From the NCBI GenBank assembly GCA_002371025.1, contig DFFQ01000139.1, positions 1 to 18,869 of the forward strand: a stretch of 18,869 nt of DNA, in the 5' to 3' direction. Source of the stretch: Lachnospiraceae bacterium UBA3772. Lineage in GTDB: Bacteria; Bacillota; Clostridia; Lachnospirales; Lachnospiraceae. This document shows positions 14,453 through 18,869 of the stretch, piece by piece. Numbering within the stretch: position 1 is the first letter of the stretch; each line of letters opens with the position of its first letter. The notes beneath the pieces were generated by a model. The model had not been told where the DNA came from. It did no database searches and saw nothing but the letters and a program-made list of their open reading frames with translations. The translations under genes were made by a program, and so were the position numbers.

Positions 14453-15739
14453 TTACCATTTGATCAGCTTTTTTTCTACAATTTTCTGTAATGAATAGAT
14501 TATTCCAAGCTTTGCATGAGGATATGTAAGTCCTCCCTGGAAGTAAATTGCATAAGGCTCTTTAACCGGTCCATCAGCAGAAAGTTCAATTGATGAACCT
14601 GATACAAATGCACCTGCAGCCATGATAACATCACAATCATAACCAGGCATAGCCCATGGGATTGGCTTTACAAAGCTGTCCACCGGAGCTGCTGCCTGAA
14701 TTCCTTCAGCAAAGGCACACATAATGTCTTTATCATGGAATTCAATACATTCAATGATATCATGTCTTTCTTCTGTAGCATTTGGAATTGCTTTATATCC
14801 AAGTTTTTCATATATATTAGCTGCAAATATTGCACCCTTAAGTGCCGCTGCAGTAACTGTCGGAGCAAGGAAAAGTCCTTGTGTAAACTGTCTTGTAAGA
14901 CCAAGAGTTGCACCTACTTCTTTAGCAAGACCAGGTGTTGTAAGTCTTATGGCACAATTTTCAATCAAGTCTTTTCTTCCAACTATATATCCTCCCAGAG
15001 GAGCAAGTCCCCCGCCAGGATTCTTGATAAGTGAACCTACACAAAGATCAGCTCCAACATCTGTTGGCTCCTTTAATTCAACAAACTCACCATAGCAGTT
15101 GTCCACCATAACGATAACGTCTTCTTTAATAGATTTAACAAATGCTATAGCTTCACCAATCTGATCTACTGAAAGTGTTGGACGTGTATCATATCCTTTT
15201 GAACGCTGGATCTCAATCAGTTTTGTGTTAGGCTTTATCTTCTTTCTTATATTTTCAAAGTCAAAGCTCCCATCTGGTAAAAGATCTACCTGATCATAGG
15301 TAATACCATATTCCTTAAGACTTCCCTTTTCTTCTCTTACACCAATAACACCCTGAAGGGTATCATATACTTTACCTGCAATTGAGAGTATTTCATCTCC
15401 TGGTCTTGTATTACCGGCTAAAGCTATGGTAAGCGCGTGAGTCCCGCAGGTAATCTGCTGTCTTACAAGAGCATCTTCTGTATGGAAAACTTCAGAATAG
15501 ATTATCTCTAATGCATCTCGTCCTGAATCATTATAGCCATAACCAGTTGAACCATAAAGGTGCTCTTCTGCAAGTCTTGCCTTCTGCATAGCCTTTATAA
15601 CTTTGATCTGATTCTGTTCTGCAACTTTATCTATTCTTTCGAATCTTTCTTTAAGTCCTTCTTCAACTTCATTACAATAATCATAAACTTTTTCATCAAT
15701 TCCAAGAGACAGGTAGTACTCTTTTAATGCATCACTCAT
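14453..15739 (-). CDS. ynbB: PLP-dependent enzyme, methionine gamma-lyase/YnbB family
   Basis: A fold-type I PLP enzyme of the family listed as methionine gamma-lyase or aluminium resistance protein. Visible features are GSTGYGYNDSGRD at 63-75, TCGTHALTIALAGNTRPGDE at 97-116, IQRSKGYDTRPTLS at 177-190, the cofactor aspartate D213 in VDNCYGEF and the probable PLP lysine K239 in GSLIKNPGGG. The length is usual at 428 residues. True activity (sulfur amino-acid lyase or other) cannot be read from sequence. Its ATG overlaps the miaA stop by one base (TAATG). In Bacillus, ynbB also lies a few genes after miaA. Confidence 0.92.
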   Translation of the reverse strand: MSDALKEYYLSLGIDEKVYDYCNEVEEGLKERFERIDKVAEQNQIKVIKAMQKARLAEEHLYGSTGYGYNDSGRDALEIIYSEVFHTEDALVRQQITCGTHALTIALAGNTRPGDEILSIAGKVYDTLQGVIGVREEKGSLKEYGITYDQVDLLPDGSFDFENIRKKIKPNTKLIEIQRSKGYDTRPTLSVDQIGEAIAFVKSIKEDVIVMVDNCYGEFVELKEPTDVGADLCVGSLIKNPGGGLAPLGGYIVGRKDLIENCAIRLTTPGLAKEVGATLGLTRQFTQGLFLAPTVTAAALKGAIFAANIYEKLGYKAIPNATEERHDIIECIEFHDKDIMCAFAEGIQAAAPVDSFVKPIPWAMPGYDCDVIMAAGAFVSGSSIELSADGPVKEPYAIYFQGGLTYPHAKLGIIYSLQKIVEKKLIKW

Positions 15740-16683
15740 TAGTTAATTATTCCTTTCGAACGTAATATTTTCTCCATGTAAGTTAGTATCTCATCATCAT
15801 CTTTAAATTCATCTTTGTTTATGATGATGGCATCTTTCTCATGTCTAAACCATGTAAGCTGCCTTTTTGCAAAATGTCTTGTATTAAGACGAAGGTTGTA
15901 AAGAGCTTCCTCTTTTGTAACATTTCCTTTTACATATTCAAGGATTTCTTTGTAACCAATACCCTGCATGGATATATTATCTTCTGTAAGTCCCCTGTCA
16001 TACAGTCTTTTTACTTCTTCAATAAGACCAGCCTCAACCATTATATCAATTCTCTTCTCTATACGCTGATATAATTTTTCCCTGTCCATAGTAAGTACAA
16101 AATAACAGGAATTATATCTTGAGACTTTTTCTTTTTCTGTATCATTATGCTCTGAGATCTTATTACCATTCAAATGATAAAATGTAAGAGCTCTTATTAC
16201 ACGTTTAATATTATTTGGATGAATCTTTTTTGCTGCTTCAGGATCCACAAGAGTAAGTTCTTCGTATAGCTTTTTTCTTCCTTCCTCTGTTTCAGCCTGT
16301 TTTTCCAATCTTATACGCTCTGCTTCATTTTCCGGCTCATCATTAAAGTTTACACCCTTTAAAAAAGCCTGAATATAAAAGCCTGTTCCACCGGCCACTA
16401 CAGGGATTTTTCCTCTGTTATGAATGTCTTTGGCAGCTTTTGTAGCAAGATCAGTAAAGAGAGCTACATTAAAGTCCTCTTCAGGTTCAAGAATATCTAT
16501 CAGATGATGCTTAACTCCCTGCATTTCATCTACAGTTATCTTTGCTGTTCCAATATTCATTTCTTTATAGACCTGCATTGAATCAGCAGAAATTATCTCT
16601 CCATTAACTAATCTGGCAAGTTTTATGGACAGATCTGTCTTTCCTACTGCTGTAGGTCCGGTAAGTACTATTAATGGTTTCAT
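15739..16683 (-). CDS. miaA: tRNA dimethylallyltransferase
   Basis: MiaA transfers a dimethylallyl group to the N6 of A37 in tRNAs reading codons that start with U, the first step towards ms2i6A. The P-loop GPTAVGKT is at 9-16, followed by SADSMQVYKEMNIGTAK at 32-48 with the catalytic aspartate D34, HHLIDI at 59-64 and AGGTGFYIQAF at 97-107. Length is normal at 314 residues. Its ATG overlaps the mutL stop by four bases. The mutS-mutL-miaA order is widespread; hfq, which often follows miaA, is not here. Confidence 0.96.
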   Translation of the reverse strand: MKPLIVLTGPTAVGKTDLSIKLARLVNGEIISADSMQVYKEMNIGTAKITVDEMQGVKHHLIDILEPEEDFNVALFTDLATKAAKDIHNRGKIPVVAGGTGFYIQAFLKGVNFNDEPENEAERIRLEKQAETEEGRKKLYEELTLVDPEAAKKIHPNNIKRVIRALTFYHLNGNKISEHNDTEKEKVSRYNSCYFVLTMDREKLYQRIEKRIDIMVEAGLIEEVKRLYDRGLTEDNISMQGIGYKEILEYVKGNVTKEEALYNLRLNTRHFAKRQLTWFRHEKDAIIINKDEFKDDDEILTYMEKILRSKGIIN

Positions 16684-18665
16684 TCAACGATCCTCTTAAA
16701 TTTTTTCTCCAGATCTTCTTTTGTGATCTTAATAATCGTTGGGCGTCCATGAGGACAGGTGTATGGATTATCAAGGGTCATAAGCTTTTCAATAAGCTGT
16801 TGTGCTTCCATAAGAGAAATCTTTTGATTTCCTTTTATCGCAGCTTTACAACCCATAGTTGCAATCTTATGTACAAATATATCTTCTGTAACTCCAGATA
16901 CACCCTTTGTTAAATAGTCAGCAAACTCAAGGAAGATTTCTTTTCCTGAAAGGCCTTCTAAATTTACAGGAACAGCGCTTATCTTAACATCATTTCCGCC
17001 AAAGTCTTCCAGATCAAATCCAGTCTTTTTAAATAAATCCTCATTTTCCATTACAGCTGCCTTTTCAGGCGCAGAAAGGTTTATTATCATTGGTGGATAA
17101 AGGGACTGGCTTACCACTTCCCGTTCCTTAAATTCTTTTAAGAAAGTTTCATAATTAAGCTTTTCATGAGCCGCATGCTGATCCATTATATAAAGAGCAT
17201 TATCATATTCGGATATCCAGTAAGTCTTAAATACCTGTCCAATGATGGTGTGGTGGTTAAAAGCCTCCGGTTCTAAATATCCGGAACTCTTAAGAGTCTC
17301 CTGTTTATATTCATACTTAGGACTTTCTTCCACTGCCTCTTCTTTTGTCTCAACTGTCTCTATTTTTTCTTTTTCTTCTTTTATTTCTGCAGTCTCTAAT
17401 TTCTCTGTTTCTTCTTTATTTTCTGATGTTTCTTCTTCCATCAGCTTCTTTCTGAAGGATTCAGGAAGGAGTGATTCTAAAATATTATATGAAGAAGCTG
17501 TACGTTTTGTTTCCTGAGGTTTAAAAACTGGTTTCTCAATTGTTTTTACAACTGGTGTTTCAACTGATTTCACCACCGGTTTTATCTCGGTTTTAACTTC
17601 TTTTTTTTCTTCAAATGTATCAGGTCTTCTTGTATAATGTTTTTCCCTGGCGCCATAATCCACTTCTGCATTTGGGATCATTTCCTTATTTGCAAGACTG
17701 TCAGCTGTAGCATGATAAACCGCAGAGAAAAGCTCTTTCTCATTACCATATTTAAATTCTCTTTTGGCAGGATGGATATTAACATCGCATTCCTCTTTAG
17801 GAATATCTATAAAGAGAACCGTAAATGGAAATTTATGCTGCATTATATAAGTTTTATAAGCTTCTTCAATTGCTCTGTTAATAATAGGGCTCTTGATATA
17901 TCTTCCATTAACAAAATAATTTTCAAAACCTCTGTTTCCTCTGGCAAGAAATGGTTTACCAACATATCCATGGATATGAATTCGGCCTTCATTATATTCT
18001 GTTGGAAGAAGACTTTGAGCTATCTCTCTTCCATAAAGCTTATAAATAGTTTCTTTGATATTATCATTTCCTGTGGTATCAATTATGGTCTTACCATTAG
18101 AGATAAGAGTCATGGATACTTCAGGATGAGACATGGCGATATGGCTGATAAGATCATTTATATATGATCCTTCAGTCATATTGGATTTAAGGAATTTAAG
18201 TCTGACAGGTGTATTATAGAAAATATTCTTTGCAATTATAGTTGTTCCCTTAGGAGCACCTATTTCCTTAAATTCTATTTCTTTTCCACCTTCTATCACA
18301 TACTTAAGACCAACCAATGAATCCGCAGTCTTGGTTATCATTTCAGTCTGAGTTACAGCTGCTATGGTAGAAAGGGCTTCACCTCTGAAACCTAAGGTTC
18401 CAATACCCACCAGGTCCTCTGCTGAATTAAGTTTTGATGTGGCATGGCTTAAATAAGCCTTCTTAACATCATCTTTTTCAATTCCTGAACCATTATCAGT
18501 TACACGGATAAAGCTTGTTCCACCATCTTTAATCTCAACAGTGATCTTGGTAGCTCCAGCATCTATTGAATTTTCAACAAGTTCTTTTACAATCGACATT
18601 GGTCGCTCGATTACTTCACCTGCAGCGATCTTATCGATGGTACTCTGGTCAAGTACATTGATCAT
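16680..18665 (-). CDS. mutL: DNA mismatch repair protein MutL (endonuclease type)
   Basis: MutL couples mismatch recognition by MutS to strand nicking and removal. The GHKL ATPase motifs are in the N-terminus: KELVENSIDAGAT with E28 and N32, DNGSGI at 57-62, ATSKL at 75-79 and GFRGEAL at 92-98. The C-terminal nuclease motif DQHAAHEKLNYE (495-506) fits DQHA(X)2E(X)4E. The companion motifs GCKAAIKG (605-612) and CPHGRP (637-642) are also present, so this is the self-nicking type found in bacteria without MutH. A likely clamp-binding motif QSLYPP is at 520-525. The linker (about 345-465) has Lys/Glu-rich imperfect repeats. The ATG directly follows the mutS stop codon. Length is 661 residues, normal. 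Confidence 0.97.
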   Translation of the reverse strand: MINVLDQSTIDKIAAGEVIERPMSIVKELVENSIDAGATKITVEIKDGGTSFIRVTDNGSGIEKDDVKKAYLSHATSKLNSAEDLVGIGTLGFRGEALSTIAAVTQTEMITKTADSLVGLKYVIEGGKEIEFKEIGAPKGTTIIAKNIFYNTPVRLKFLKSNMTEGSYINDLISHIAMSHPEVSMTLISNGKTIIDTTGNDNIKETIYKLYGREIAQSLLPTEYNEGRIHIHGYVGKPFLARGNRGFENYFVNGRYIKSPIINRAIEEAYKTYIMQHKFPFTVLFIDIPKEECDVNIHPAKREFKYGNEKELFSAVYHATADSLANKEMIPNAEVDYGAREKHYTRRPDTFEEKKEVKTEIKPVVKSVETPVVKTIEKPVFKPQETKRTASSYNILESLLPESFRKKLMEEETSENKEETEKLETAEIKEEKEKIETVETKEEAVEESPKYEYKQETLKSSGYLEPEAFNHHTIIGQVFKTYWISEYDNALYIMDQHAAHEKLNYETFLKEFKEREVVSQSLYPPMIINLSAPEKAAVMENEDLFKKTGFDLEDFGGNDVKISAVPVNLEGLSGKEIFLEFADYLTKGVSGVTEDIFVHKIATMGCKAAIKGNQKISLMEAQQLIEKLMTLDNPYTCPHGRPTIIKITKEDLEKKFKRIVE

Positions 18666-18869
18666 TTACTTAAGCCTTTCTTTAAGTTCTGAAAGATAAA
18701 GCATAGCCTTAACAGGTGTCATATTATTAAGATCCATGGCTTTAATCTCAGCTGTAATAGATAATTCTTCCGGACTGGCAAATAATGAAAGCTGTCCGTC
18801 TTCATCATTTTTATTCTTTTCTTTTTTCTTAAGTGACTTAACTTCTATATTTTTAGCATTTCCGGTAAT
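18666..18869 (-). CDS. mutS: DNA mismatch repair protein MutS, C-terminal end (partial)
   Basis: Reading the minus strand from the window edge gives an open frame of 67 codons ending in TAA at 18668-18666. The translation contains DEDGQLSLFASPEEL followed by DLNNMTPVKAMLYLSELKERL. QLSLF is the clamp-binding type motif seen at MutS C-termini, and the MTPxxAMxxLxELK end is typical of MutS. The gene enters from beyond the right edge. Its stop codon is directly followed by the mutL ATG, the standard mutSL pair. The mismatch-binding and ATPase domains are outside the window. Confidence 0.88.
   Translation of the reverse strand: MTGNAKNIEVKSLKKKEKNKNDEDGQLSLFASPEELSITAEIKAMDLNNMTPVKAMLYLSELKERLK

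Noticed and set aside
14446..14473. Inverted repeat AAAAAGCT / AGCTTTTT at the end of the YnbB-family gene as a terminator
   Set aside because: The stem is almost all A-T with only two G-C pairs, a 12-base loop and half of it inside the coding end. It is too weak to call as a terminator on the minus strand, and there is no plus-strand transcript for it to end.
14724..15095. Plus-strand open frames opposite the YnbB-family gene
   Set aside because: They are antisense shadows of a gene with clear PLP-enzyme motifs; no family features seen.
17320..17450. Tandem repeat in the mutL linker
   Set aside because: The Lys/Glu-rich imperfect repeats are usual low-complexity linker sequence in MutL and do not form a clean nucleotide repeat.
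17637..18167. Plus-strand open frame of 176 codons opposite mutL
   Set aside because: It is antisense to the MutL ATPase and transducer domains, with composition typical of reversed AT-rich coding sequence.

Overview
This window is AT-rich, and every convincing gene lies on the minus strand, so transcription runs from high to low coordinates. Gene content, gene order and base composition suggest a low-GC Gram-positive of the class Clostridia, probably a Lachnospiraceae-type bacterium; the placement is an inference from synteny and protein style, not from a database match. There are 17 complete genes plus the 3' end of an eighteenth. No tRNA, rRNA, mobile element, CRISPR array or gene-free stretch above 300 bases is visible.

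In transcription order, the first block (18869 to 14453) handles DNA repair and RNA modification: the C-terminal end of mutS, then mutL, miaA (tRNA dimethylallyltransferase) and a PLP enzyme of the methionine gamma-lyase/YnbB family. These genes abut or overlap by 1 to 4 bases. After a 59-base gap containing a hairpin that covers the radC ribosome binding site, radC leads into the elongasome block (14393 to 7934): mreC, mreD, an unusually long class B PBP2 (mrdA), rodA, and an mgsA homologue that has lost its catalytic aspartate. The usual neighbours mreB (between radC and mreC) and minCDE (between mrdA and rodA) are absent.

The third block (7903 to 2714) concerns envelope and septum: a membrane-anchored D,D-carboxypeptidase of family S11, a single-pass HlyD-like envelope protein of unknown role, the PLP-homeostasis protein YggS/YlmE, the FtsZ-membrane anchor SepF and a long-tailed DivIVA. 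ylmG and ylmH, which normally sit between sepF and divIVA in Firmicutes, are missing. The last block (2687 to 73) holds aroB, lspA and an RluD-family pseudouridine synthase, followed by a hairpin at 33-70 that may end the transcript.

Most junctions are overlaps or gaps below 45 bases, and I found no convincing internal promoter, so much of the window may be expressed as one or a few long transcripts linking repair, side-wall synthesis and septation. The observations most worth checking are the MgsA homologue without its catalytic residues, a GC-rich three-part palindrome inside divIVA, the roughly 235-residue insertion in PBP2, and the HlyD-like protein embedded among division genes.
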